Assembly: GCF_003095375.1 (NCBI RefSeq)
Contig: NZ_QEHR01000001.1
Coordinates: 310,001 to 374,000, forward strand
Direction: 5' to 3'
DNA from: Marixanthomonas spongiae
GTDB lineage: Bacteria > Bacteroidota > Bacteroidia > Flavobacteriales > Flavobacteriaceae
Length of the DNA: 64,000 nt
Shown here in pieces: positions 1 to 6,916 of the stretch. Both the position numbers and the translations under genes were made by a program. Position 1 is the stretch's first letter. Every line of letters begins with the position of its first letter. The notes below the pieces were generated by a model. It was given only the letters and a program-made list of their open reading frames with translations, made no database searches and had not been told where the DNA came from.

Positions 1-1
1 C

Positions 2-175
2 AAAGAAGGCTACATAGACGAATTCGATTTTTGGTACTCCCTCCCTATCATTGTACCTATTTTAGTACTGCTCGTTTATATTTCATACGTTGCTCATAAA
101 AAAAGCGGCAAGGACGATGAGCTTAAAAAGGAAGTGGACGATGAAATCAAAAAATTGTTGAGCGACGAACTTTAA
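2..175 (+). CDS. 3' end of a membrane protein gene, product not recognised
   Basis: The window opens inside a reading frame that ends with TAA at 173-175 and gives 57 residues. It contains one clear hydrophobic segment (about residues 11-32, rich in Ile, Val and Leu, beginning FWYSLPIIVP) followed by a highly charged Lys/Asp/Glu tail ending LLSDEL. This is what the C-terminus of an inner-membrane protein with a cytoplasmic tail looks like. The start and most of the protein lie upstream of the window, so no family can be assigned. The two tRNA genes that follow are on the opposite strand, so this gene converges on them. Confidence 0.6.
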   Translation, partial: KEGYIDEFDFWYSLPIIVPILVLLVYISYVAHKKSGKDDELKKEVDDEIKKLLSDEL

Positions 176-233
176 AGCACAACTACTACTAAACAAAAAA
201 ACCTCATAATCAAGCGATTACAAGGCTTATAAG

Positions 234-319
234 TACTGAAGGCGGGACTTGAACCCGCACGGCCATTTCTGGCCATTGGATTTTAAGTCCAACGTGTCTA
301 CCAATTCCACCACTTCAGC
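234..319 (-). tRNA. tRNA-Leu (anticodon UAA)
   Basis: The reverse strand reads a complete class II tRNA. The acceptor stem GCTGAAG (313-319) pairs with CTTCAGT, with one G-U pair at the end, and the discriminator base is A. The anticodon loop is CTTAAAA with anticodon TAA, flanked by the stem GGA/TCC. There is a long variable arm (TGGCCAGAAATGGCC type) and a T arm with GGTTCAAGTCC. The 86-base length fits tRNA-Leu. No CCA is encoded, so the CCA end would be added enzymatically. It lies downstream of tRNA-Gly on the same strand and the two are probably co-transcribed. Confidence 0.93.
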
Positions 320-347
320 AGTTCGACTTCGCTCGTTGCAAGCAAAG

Positions 348-422
348 TTCAACTCCGCTCAATACGAGCACCATATAAAAGACCATTTTGCCTTAAAAGC
401 ACGCTTACTGAGCGGAGTCGAA
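348..422. repeat. imperfect inverted repeat in the spacer between two tRNA genes
   Basis: TTCAACTCCGCTCAATA at 348-364 and TACTGAGCGGAGTCGAA at 406-422 are complementary at 15 of 17 positions, and both mismatches would still be G-U pairs in RNA. A third partial copy (TTCGACTTCGCTC) lies at 322-334, directly against the start of tRNA-Leu. The right arm runs to within five bases of the 3' end of tRNA-Gly. The core resembles a motif often seen in flavobacterial intergenic DNA. A role in separating or processing the tRNA transcript is an inference. Confidence 0.6.
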
Positions 423-426
423 GTGG

Positions 427-499
427 AGCGAAAAACGGGATTCGAACCCGCGACCTCCACCTTGGCAAGGTGGCGCTCTACCAACTGAGCTATTTTCGC
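427..499 (-). tRNA. tRNA-Gly (anticodon GCC)
   Basis: The reverse strand reads GCGAAAA (acceptor), AGCTCAGTTGGTAGAGC (D arm), an anticodon stem-loop CACCTTGCCAAGGTG with anticodon GCC, and a T arm CGGGTTCGAATCCCG. It closes with TTTTCGC and discriminator T. All stems pair and the 73-base length is standard. A strong promoter match lies about 30 bases upstream. No CCA is encoded. Confidence 0.95.
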
Positions 500-536
500 A
501 TTTTATATGAACTTGACCAACTTTCGTTAGCGGAAG

Positions 537-565
537 CAAATTTAAAACTTTTACCTTAAATGCAA
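537..565 (-). promoter_or_regulatory. Bacteroidetes-type promoter for the tRNA-Gly/tRNA-Leu unit
   Basis: On the reverse strand a TTG (563-565, within TTTG) is followed after 18 bases by TAAATTTG (537-544), which matches the -7 consensus TAnnTTTG exactly. The predicted transcription start is near 530, about 30 bases before the tRNA-Gly 5' end. The tRNAs can therefore be transcribed independently of mutS, which lies just upstream on the same strand. Confidence 0.6.
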
Positions 566-596
566 AGCTATTTCTTCAAAAAAAATCTGCTCTTTT

Positions 597-3221
597 TTAC
601 TTCTTCATTTTTACCGATGCATTGCGCTGCAACATCCGTTTTATTTCATTGAGCTTCATTAAAGCTTCAACGGGCGTAAGGGTGTCAATATCAATGTCCA
701 AAATCTCTTCGCGCAGCTCTTCCAGCAAAGGGTCGTCCAGTTTAAAGAAACTCAACTGCATTTCGTCTTTGGACAGTTGTTTCATTTCTTCGGTCAATTC
801 TTCTGAAGAATGCGAACGCTCCAACCGTTTTAGTATTTTATTGGACCGCTTGATGACCGCTTGTGGCATCCCGGCCATCTTGGCTACGTGGATACCAAAA
901 CTGTGGTGCGAACCGCCCGGCACCAGTTTCCGGAGAAAAAGCACATTGTCCTTCAATTCCTTTACTGAAACATTATAGTTTTTTACCCGGTCGAAGGTTT
1001 CGGTCATTTCGTTCAGTTCGTGATAGTGTGTCGCAAACAAGGTTTTTGCCCGTGAGGGGTGTTCGTGCAAATATTCACTAATGGCCCAGGCGATCGAAAT
1101 ACCATCGTAGGTACTGGTGCCGCGGCCTATTTCGTCTAAAAGCACCAAGCTGCGTTCTGAAATGTTGTTCAAAATACTGGCCGTCTCGTTCATCTCGACC
1201 ATAAAGGTGCTCTCGCCCATCGAAATATTGTCGCTCGCGCCTACCCGCGTAAAGATTTTATCCACACACCCCATCCTAACGCCTTTTGCAGGGACAAAAC
1301 TGCCCATTTGGGCCAAGAGAACAATAAGGGCCGTTTGCCGTAAAATAGCCGACTTACCGCTCATATTGGGCCCAGTGATCATCACGATCTGTTGGTTTTC
1401 CCGGTCCAGAAACACATCGTTGGCAATGTATGGACTGTCCGGCGGCAACTGCTGTTCAATAACCGGGTGGCGGCCTTCCTTGATGTCAAGGTCGCAACTA
1501 TCATCCAATAACGGCCGTGTATAATTATGGGTTGCTGCGTGGGCTGCAAACGAACATAAGCAATCTAATTCGGATATTAAAGCCGCATTTTGCTGTACCG
1601 AACCAATAAACTGCAGCATCCACTCCACTAGTTTTGCAAACAATTCCTGCTCCAACACCGTAATTTTTTCTTCGGCGCCCAAGATTTTCGCTTCGTATTC
1701 TTTCAGTTCTTCGGTAATATAGCGTTCGGCGCTTACCAAAGTCTGTTTGCGTATCCACGCTTCTGGCACTTTGTCTTTATGCGTGTTTCGCACTTCAATA
1801 TAATAGCCAAAAACGTTGTTCGAGGCAATTTTCAAAGACGTAATCCCCGTACGTTCTGCCTCGCGTTGCAGCATATCGTCCAGATACTCCTTTCCGCCAT
1901 TGGCGATGTTTCGGAGTTCGTCAAGCTCCTTTGAAAAGCCTTCGGCAATGGCATGTCCCTTTAAAATATTGACCGGCGCTTCTTCAACAAGCGTTTCTTT
2001 TATTTTTTTCCGAAGCAACTCACACTCGTTCAATTGTTCGCCCAATACCTGCATCGATTCGTTCTTGGCCTGCAAGGCTTCGGCCTTAACAGGAATGATC
2101 GCTTCCAATGAATTTTTAAGCTGAATCACCTCCCTTGGGTTAATCTTACCCGTTGCTACTTTTGAAATAAGGCGCTCCAGGTCGCCCATTTTCTTCAAAT
2201 AACCCTGAATGCGGGTCAACGTTTTTTTATTGTCCAGCAAATAACTCACTACTTCGTGCCGGCGGTTAATGGCATCGGTGTTTTTAAGCGGAAGGGCCAT
2301 CCAGCGTTTCAACATCCGCCCGCCCATAGGCGAAATGGTTTTGTCAATAACATCCAGCAAGGTCACCGCATGTTGTTGGTTGGCGTGGTACAGCTCCAAA
2401 TTACGAATGGTAAAGCGGTCCATCCACACGTGTTCCTCTTCGGCAATACGTGCTATTTTTGTGATGTGTTGTAGCTTATTGTGCTGGGTTTCATCTAAAT
2501 AATGCAAGGCAGAAGCTGCAGCAATAATCCCACTTTCCAGATGATCGACACCAAAACCTTTTAAATTTTTGGTGTTGAAGTGCTTATTCAATGTTTCGGA
2601 AGCATAATCGATCTGGAACACCCAATCTTCCAAATGAAAGGTGTGGTATTGATCGCCAAACGCTTCGGAAAATTGCTTCCTTTTTTGTTTGCTGAAGAGA
2701 ATTTCAGAAGGATTGAAATTTTGAAGCAATTTGTCTATGTATTCTACATTTCCTTCCGAAGTTAAAAACTCCCCGGTGGATACATCCAGAAAAGCAATTC
2801 CCAGCGAGTCCTTATTGCGTGAATTGAAATGCAAGGCCGCCAAAAAATTGTTTGATTTAGACTGTAAAATGTCATCGTTTAGCGCCACGCCAGGGGTTAC
2901 CAGTTCGGTTACGCCCCGCTTTACGATTTTCTTGGTTTGTTTGGGATCTTCCAGTTGGTCGCAAATAGCCACCCGGCAATCTGCCTTGACTAATTTTGGC
3001 AAATAGGTGTTCAACGAATGATGCGGAAAACCGGCCAGTTCCGTACGGTCGCCACCATTGTTTCGGGCCGTTAAGGTGATGTTTAAAATTTTGGCGGCCC
3101 GCACGGCATCTTCACCAAAGGTTTCGTAAAAATCGCCCACACGAAACAACAACAAGGCATCTGGGTGCTTTGCCTTGATGGCATTGTACTGTTTCATTAA
3201 CGGGGTTACTTTCTTGGCCAT
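597..3221 (-). CDS. mutS: DNA mismatch repair protein MutS
   Basis: MutS recognises mismatches and small loops in DNA and starts mismatch repair. The 874-residue length is normal. Residues 29-34 (GDFYET) carry the mismatch-contacting Phe-x-Glu motif at F31 and E33. The conserved core and clamp domains follow. The C-terminal ABC-type ATPase has a Walker A sequence GPNMSGKS near residue 630 and the DEIGRGTST Walker B/signature segment. The start [13 protein letters not shown] is in the usual place for the family. The gene is monocistronic, reading toward the two tRNA genes. No usual partner such as mutL is adjacent. The assignment is secure. Confidence 0.97.
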   Translation of the reverse strand: MAKKVTPLMKQYNAIKAKHPDALLLFRVGDFYETFGEDAVRAAKILNITLTARNNGGDRTELAGFPHHSLNTYLPKLVKADCRVAICDQLEDPKQTKKIVKRGVTELVTPGVALNDDILQSKSNNFLAALHFNSRNKDSLGIAFLDVSTGEFLTSEGNVEYIDKLLQNFNPSEILFSKQKRKQFSEAFGDQYHTFHLEDWVFQIDYASETLNKHFNTKNLKGFGVDHLESGIIAAASALHYLDETQHNKLQHITKIARIAEEEHVWMDRFTIRNLELYHANQQHAVTLLDVIDKTISPMGGRMLKRWMALPLKNTDAINRRHEVVSYLLDNKKTLTRIQGYLKKMGDLERLISKVATGKINPREVIQLKNSLEAIIPVKAEALQAKNESMQVLGEQLNECELLRKKIKETLVEEAPVNILKGHAIAEGFSKELDELRNIANGGKEYLDDMLQREAERTGITSLKIASNNVFGYYIEVRNTHKDKVPEAWIRKQTLVSAERYITEELKEYEAKILGAEEKITVLEQELFAKLVEWMLQFIGSVQQNAALISELDCLCSFAAHAATHNYTRPLLDDSCDLDIKEGRHPVIEQQLPPDSPYIANDVFLDRENQQIVMITGPNMSGKSAILRQTALIVLLAQMGSFVPAKGVRMGCVDKIFTRVGASDNISMGESTFMVEMNETASILNNISERSLVLLDEIGRGTSTYDGISIAWAISEYLHEHPSRAKTLFATHYHELNEMTETFDRVKNYNVSVKELKDNVLFLRKLVPGGSHHSFGIHVAKMAGMPQAVIKRSNKILKRLERSHSSEELTEEMKQLSKDEMQLSFFKLDDPLLEELREEILDIDIDTLTPVEALMKLNEIKRMLQRNASVKMKK

Positions 3222-3380
3222 AGTCGTTCAATATTGTATGTAAAAATAACAAAACAGGGATGGTTTCCGCAATATTGCAACCAACAAGTTGTTGCTTTTT
3301 ATCAACAAAGGCTTAACCTGCACCCCGTGAGATTGGACTTTTTATTTCTTAAATTTACAGTAAAGAAAACTGCGAAAACC

Positions 3381-3944
3381 ATGGCTATGCAAGCTGACTA
3401 CCTTAACAGCGTTACCAAACAGTTTGAATATTACAAACTGCTGGGCGAACGCACGTTTGACCAACTGGAAGAACACGACCTATTATGGCAATTCAACGAA
3501 CAGTCTAACTCCATAGCCGTTATAGTAAATCACCTTTACGGCAATATGAAATCCCGTTGGACCGATTTCTTGATCACAGACGGTGAAAAAAAATGGCGCA
3601 ACCGGGACCTGGAATTTGAAAATGTGATAAAAACCAAAAAAGAATGCTATTTCAAATGGGAAGAAGGTTGGGAATGTTTGTTTACCGCCTTAAGGACGAT
3701 AAATAATGATAATTTTGAAACACAGGTTTACATTCGCAACCAGAGCCACAGTATTGTAGCGGCCATAAACAGACAATTAGCCCATTATGCGTACCATATT
3801 GGCCAAATAGTGTTTATTGGGCGAATGCTAAAAGGCGAACAATGGAAAAGCCTGTCAATTTCAAAAGGAAAGTCGACCGATTTTAACACGGCCAAATTTT
3901 CAAAAGGAAAACACGACGGGCATTTTACAGATGACTTAACCTAA
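3381..3944 (+). CDS. DUF1572 / DinB-like protein
   Basis: This 187-residue protein starts MAMQADYLNSV. The open frame extends further upstream, but that part is rich in atypical residues and overlaps the mutS promoter region, so I use the ATG at 3381. The predicted four-helix fold with conserved His residues (NHLYGNM near residue 44, and AHYAYHIGQI near residue 132) is typical of the DinB/YfiT-like metal-binding superfamily, DUF1572 branch. These proteins are thought to be thiol-dependent transferases or hydrolases, but the substrate is unknown. The closing segment has a charged Lys/Gly-rich tail. It is followed after 33 bases by an RNA methyltransferase gene. Confidence 0.75.
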   Translation: MAMQADYLNSVTKQFEYYKLLGERTFDQLEEHDLLWQFNEQSNSIAVIVNHLYGNMKSRWTDFLITDGEKKWRNRDLEFENVIKTKKECYFKWEEGWECLFTALRTINNDNFETQVYIRNQSHSIVAAINRQLAHYAYHIGQIVFIGRMLKGEQWKSLSISKGKSTDFNTAKFSKGKHDGHFTDDLT

Positions 3945-3977
3945 AAAAGAACACGAAACACCCTTCAATAAAAAAGC

Positions 3978-4514
3978 ATGCAAAACCGAAAACTAAAAAA
4001 CAGCGAACTGGAACGGATTTCCCCTTCTGAATTTAAGGAGGTCGAGAAAACACCGCTCATTATCATCCTTGACAACATTAGAAGCCTCAACAACATCGGG
4101 TCGGTTTTTCGTACCGCGGATGCTTTTTTGGTGAAGAAAATCTATTTGTGCGGCATCACGGCCAAACCACCGCACAAAGACATTCAAAAAACGGCTTTGG
4201 GCGCTACCGATAGCGTGGCGTGGGAATATGCCGAAAAGACCATGGACGTTGTTAAGAAACTGCAAGAGGAAGGGGTTTTTGTGGCTTCGATAGAGCAAGC
4301 AGAGCTCACCGTATCATTGGAAGATTTTTCCCTTCAGAAAGAAATGACCTACGCTGTGGTGTTTGGCAACGAAGTAAAAGGCGTACAGCAAGAAGTGGTT
4401 TCGGCCAGTGATGCCGTGATCGAAATCCCGCAATACGGCACCAAGCATTCGTTGAACATCTCGGTAAGTGTAGGCGTAGTGGTTTGGGATTTTTTCAGTA
4501 AGCTGACGCAGTGA
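3978..4514 (+). CDS. SpoU/TrmH-family RNA 2'-O-methyltransferase
   Basis: This 178-residue protein contains the three SpoU-class motifs in order: NNIGSVFRTADAF near residue 37, VFGNEVKGV near residue 131, and SLNISVSVGV near residue 155. These form the knotted SAM-binding site of enzymes that methylate ribose 2'-OH groups in tRNA or rRNA. It lacks the N-terminal extension of rRNA enzymes such as RlmB, so a small tRNA-type enzyme is plausible, but the exact target cannot be read from sequence. It probably shares a transcript with the DinB-like gene upstream. A palindromic repeat element begins five bases after its stop. Confidence 0.85.
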   Translation: MQNRKLKNSELERISPSEFKEVEKTPLIIILDNIRSLNNIGSVFRTADAFLVKKIYLCGITAKPPHKDIQKTALGATDSVAWEYAEKTMDVVKKLQEEGVFVASIEQAELTVSLEDFSLQKEMTYAVVFGNEVKGVQQEVVSASDAVIEIPQYGTKHSLNISVSVGVVVWDFFSKLTQ

Positions 4515-4518
4515 TTGC

Positions 4519-4656
4519 CGGTGGTTTCGATACGCTCTGCTTTCAGCAGAACACTCAACCACCTCACTTTTAACTTTTAATATAACAATGCAGAACAAGT
4601 TGATTAGCAGAGGGGGTTGCCTGTTTTACCTTCGGTAAAACGTATCGAAACCTCCG
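4519..4656. repeat. 138-bp intergenic element with 16-bp terminal inverted repeats
   Basis: CGGTGGTTTCGATACG at 4519-4534 and CGTATCGAAACCTCCG at 4641-4656 are inverted copies differing at one position. Each end is followed inwards by a small hairpin: TCTGCT-ttc-AGCAGA at 4535-4549 and GTTTTACC-ttc-GGTAAAAC at 4623-4641. The element fills the space between two converging genes. Its left half also carries CACTCAACCACC, an arm it shares with the copies at 6731 and 6801. It has no coding capacity. It could act as a bidirectional terminator, or be a degenerate miniature mobile element. Confidence 0.6.
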
Positions 4657-4674
4657 AAAACAGAAAGCCCCATC

Positions 4675-5802
4675 CTACCCCACAATCTGCCGTAAAATAG
4701 TAAGATAGTCCTTTCTATTCTTAACAAAATCCAATGCTGAAATATCGATAATTTTGATGCGTTCGTCGTGTTGGTTTTTAATGAATTCCAAATAGCCTTC
4801 GTTGATCTTTTTCAGGTAATCTGCCTGTATGCTTTGCTCGTAAGTTCTGCCGCGTTTTTTAATGTTTTCCAACAAGCGCTCGGTGTTTTGGTACAAATAA
4901 ATATACACATCTGGTTTGGGCAGTTCTTTGTGCATTAAATGAAATAGCTTTTTATACAAGGCATATTCTTCTTCGGCCAAGGTAACTTTAGCAAAAATCA
5001 GGGATTTGTAGGCATCGTAATCTGCGATCACGCATTCCTTAAACAGGTCGAACTGTTTGATGTCTTCCAACAATTGTTGATAGCGGTCTGCCAAGAACGA
5101 CATTTCCAACGGAAAAGCATACCGCTGTTGGTCTTTATAGAACTTAGGCAAGAAAGGGTTGTCCTTAAAGCGTTCCAAAATAAGTTTTGCATTAAAATCG
5201 GTCGCCATCTGGGTGGCGAGGCTTGTTTTTCCGGCGCCAATGTTTCCTTCAATGGCAATATAATTAAAGGTGGAAATATCGTAATCGCTCTTTGGGTTCA
5301 CCAGCCATTTGGATTGTTTTTCCAGTTTGCTTTCATCTTTGGTTGCGGCAAGAAGCTTGATAATTTTTTTTCGGAAAACAGGGTGTGCTACTTCTGCGGC
5401 TATATCGGCAAGGGGCTGCAATACAAATTTCCTGTTTTGCATTTCGGGATGTGGCACGGTCAATTTAGTGTTTTTTTTCACCAGATCATCGATCAACAGA
5501 ATATCAATATCTATAGGCCGCGAAGTATATTTGCCCGTTTGTTTGCGTTCCCTGCCCATTTTCAGTTCAATGGAAAGGATTGTTTCTAAAACCTTTGCAG
5601 GCGAAAGCATGCTCTGCACAAGCACCACACAATTCAAAAAATCATCGCCGTCAAAACCCATTGCAGGGGTTTTGTAAACAGGTGAAATCTTAACAATGGC
5701 ACCAACATTTTCGTAAATCGCATGGATGGCCTGTTGCAGGTGCTCAAATTTATGGCCTTGGTTGCTTCCAAGCGATAAGTATATGTTTTGAAGTGGTTTG
5801 AT
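4675..5802 (-). CDS. folK: FolK (HPPK) - deoxynucleoside kinase fusion
   Basis: The N-terminal half is 6-hydroxymethyl-7,8-dihydropterin pyrophosphokinase of folate synthesis. It shows YLSLGSNQG at its start, then RPIDIDILL and VPHPEMQNRKFVLQPL. The C-terminal half is a deoxynucleoside kinase with Walker A GNIGAGKT (about residues 186-193) and family motifs around AFPLEMSFLADRYQQL. The fusion is known in flavobacteria. The first ATG in frame (5661) would cut off YLSLGSN, which is essential in FolK. Homology therefore extends the protein to about 5802, where the codon is ATC. The upstream stop is TGA near 5890, and no ATG, GTG or TTG lies between it and the needed start. The 375-residue length and start at 5802 are inferred. 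Confidence 0.85.
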   Translation of the reverse strand: MKPLQNIYLSLGSNQGHKFEHLQQAIHAIYENVGAIVKISPVYKTPAMGFDGDDFLNCVVLVQSMLSPAKVLETILSIELKMGRERKQTGKYTSRPIDIDILLIDDLVKKNTKLTVPHPEMQNRKFVLQPLADIAAEVAHPVFRKKIIKLLAATKDESKLEKQSKWLVNPKSDYDISTFNYIAIEGNIGAGKTSLATQMATDFNAKLILERFKDNPFLPKFYKDQQRYAFPLEMSFLADRYQQLLEDIKQFDLFKECVIADYDAYKSLIFAKVTLAEEEYALYKKLFHLMHKELPKPDVYIYLYQNTERLLENIKKRGRTYEQSIQADYLKKINEGYLEFIKNQHDERIKIIDISALDFVKNRKDYLTILRQIVG

Positions 5803-5843
5803 GGAGTATATTAGACTATTTAAAGTTTTATTCCGAAAAGACT

Positions 5844-5876
5844 CCGAGACCCCGCTTTGCAGCGGGGTTAGTTCGG
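5844..5876. repeat. GC-rich perfect hairpin upstream of folK
   Basis: ACCCCGCT (5849-5856), loop TTGC, AGCGGGGT (5861-5868) form a perfect 8-bp stem. The outer bases CCGA (5844-5847) and TCGG (5873-5876) can pair again across small internal loops. It lies in the short divergent space between folK (reverse) and yhhQ (forward) and would be in the folK leader if transcription starts upstream of it. There is no T run on either strand, so it is not a standard terminator. Confidence 0.6.
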
Positions 5877-5880
5877 CTAA

Positions 5881-5916
5881 GCACCTTCAAAAACAAATAA
5901 TTGTTTTTGAAGGTGC
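5881..5916. repeat. perfect 16-bp inverted repeat with 4-base loop
   Basis: GCACCTTCAAAAACAA (5881-5896), ATAA, TTGTTTTTGAAGGTGC (5901-5916) is an exact palindrome with a tight loop, five bases from the GC-rich hairpin. It lies in the divergent folK/yhhQ promoter region. It is the longest perfect stem I noticed in the window. No T run follows in either direction. A structural, regulatory or remnant-of-transposon role is possible. Confidence 0.65.
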
Positions 5917-5965
5917 AGTCTCACTAATTTAAGACGAAATTAAGGAAAAGAAAATTACCGACCAT

Positions 5966-5973
5966 TATTTTTG
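5966..5973 (+). promoter_or_regulatory. -7 box for yhhQ
   Basis: TATTTTTG fits TAnnTTTG exactly and sits 17 bases before the GTG start of the transporter gene, giving a very short leader. There is no clear TTG at -33. The region was checked for a preQ1 riboswitch and none was recognised. Confidence 0.4.
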
Positions 5974-5990
5974 TTGCTTTAAAAAAGCCC

Positions 5991-6719
5991 GTGGAACTAC
6001 AACAACGCAAAGATCTGTTATCGGCACAGCGCATTTATTTGATTTTGGGCGCATTATTTATCGCTTCGTTGGTGGTTTCCAATTTAATATTCCAAAAGTT
6101 TTTTTACTGGGATTTTTTTGGGATTTACACTTTTGAAATTTCTGTGGGCATTTTGCCGTATCCCGTTACCTTTTTAATAACCGATATAATTAGCGAAGTG
6201 TACGGGAAAAAGAAGGCCAACCAAGTGGTTACGGCGGGAATTTTTGCTTCGTTCTTTTCCCTATTGATCATTTATACCTCGGCTGCTGTACCGGCAACGG
6301 AGTGGAGCCCAATTGACGATGCGCTGTTCACAAAGGTATTTGGGGCCACTGCCATTGCCGTGTTGGCATCGATGATGGCCTATTTGTTTGCACAATACAT
6401 TGACATACAGTTATTCCATTTTTGGAAACGCGTTACCAAAGGCAAGCACTTATGGATACGCAATAACTTTTCCACCTTCTTTTCGCAGTTTCTCGATACG
6501 TTTACCGTATTGTTTCTGCTGTGCAGCTTCGGAAAGATCGATTGGGCACTGTTTGGCAGCTTATTGCTCAGTGGGTTTTTGTTCAAGGTTTTTGTGGCCA
6601 TTTGCGACACGCCATTTTTATACGGAGCTGTGTATGCCCTTCGGAAACGATTCGGGCTGAAAATGGGAGAAGAAATTGAAATGTATGAAGAAGAAAAAAA
6701 TATAGAATTTAGAGAATAG
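5991..6719 (+). CDS. yhhQ: YhhQ-family queuosine precursor transporter
   Basis: This 242-residue inner-membrane protein has about six hydrophobic segments and the family features SLVVSNLIFQKF near the start, FLITDIISEVYGKKKAN in the first third, and DTPFLYG near the C-terminus. The COG1738 family imports queuosine precursors (preQ0/preQ1 or queuine-like bases) used to modify tRNA wobble positions. The start is GTG at 5991, giving MELQQRKDLL. Another queuosine gene, queG, lies at the far end of the window. The charged Glu-rich tail is cytoplasmic by prediction. The family is clear; the exact substrate is inferred. Confidence 0.9.
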   Translation: MELQQRKDLLSAQRIYLILGALFIASLVVSNLIFQKFFYWDFFGIYTFEISVGILPYPVTFLITDIISEVYGKKKANQVVTAGIFASFFSLLIIYTSAAVPATEWSPIDDALFTKVFGATAIAVLASMMAYLFAQYIDIQLFHFWKRVTKGKHLWIRNNFSTFFSQFLDTFTVLFLLCSFGKIDWALFGSLLLSGFLFKVFVAICDTPFLYGAVYALRKRFGLKMGEEIEMYEEEKNIEFRE

Positions 6720-6730
6720 CATATAGACTA

Positions 6731-6772
6731 GGTGACTGAGTGTTTCGAAGCACGAGAAACGTATCAAAGCCA
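6731..6772 (-). repeat. stem-loop repeat copy C (TTTGATACG ... CACTCAGTCACC)
   Basis: On the reverse strand it reads GCTTTGATACG, then a hairpin-forming segment TTTCTCGTGCTTCGAAA, then CACTCAGTCACC. Both outer arms match those of the element at 4519 while the hairpin in the middle differs in sequence. It lies in the 197-base gap between yhhQ and the AsmA-like gene, next to a second copy. Confidence 0.5.
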
Positions 6773-6800
6773 CGAACAATCAAAAACGAATAACCATTTT

Positions 6801-6858
6801 GGGTGTTTGAGTGAATTTGTAGAACCGGTAGGGGGTTACAAATTTGTATCGAAAACAC
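6801..6858 (-). repeat. stem-loop repeat copy D (TTTCGATAC ... CACTCAAACACC)
   Basis: On the reverse strand GTTTTCGATAC is followed by a stem of AATTTGTA (plus-strand 6814-6821) with TACAAATT (6837-6844), then CACTCAAACACCC. Orientation and arm sequences match copy C about 70 bases away, and the stem is again different. This suggests a conserved frame with a variable hairpin. Confidence 0.5.
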
Positions 6859-6916
6859 TAAGGCGAATAACGAAGTTCAACCAAACTTTAAAAATGGCAT
6901 TAACTGAAATATACTT

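Noticed and set aside
249-488. A 79-residue forward frame across the two tRNA genes
   Set aside because: It is antisense to both tRNA genes and the repeat between them, with no signal or homology. It is a by-product of tRNA and repeat sequence.
3234-3380. Longer N-terminus for the DinB-like protein
   Set aside because: The extra 49 residues have no family similarity and overlap the mutS upstream region.
5074-5589. A 171-residue forward frame inside the folK-dNK fusion
   Set aside because: The reverse frame carries FolK and kinase motifs throughout, so this one is a shadow.
5917-5990. Possible preQ1 riboswitch upstream of the queuosine transporter
   Set aside because: I could not find the short preQ1 aptamer pattern; only a -7 box and the hairpins upstream are visible.
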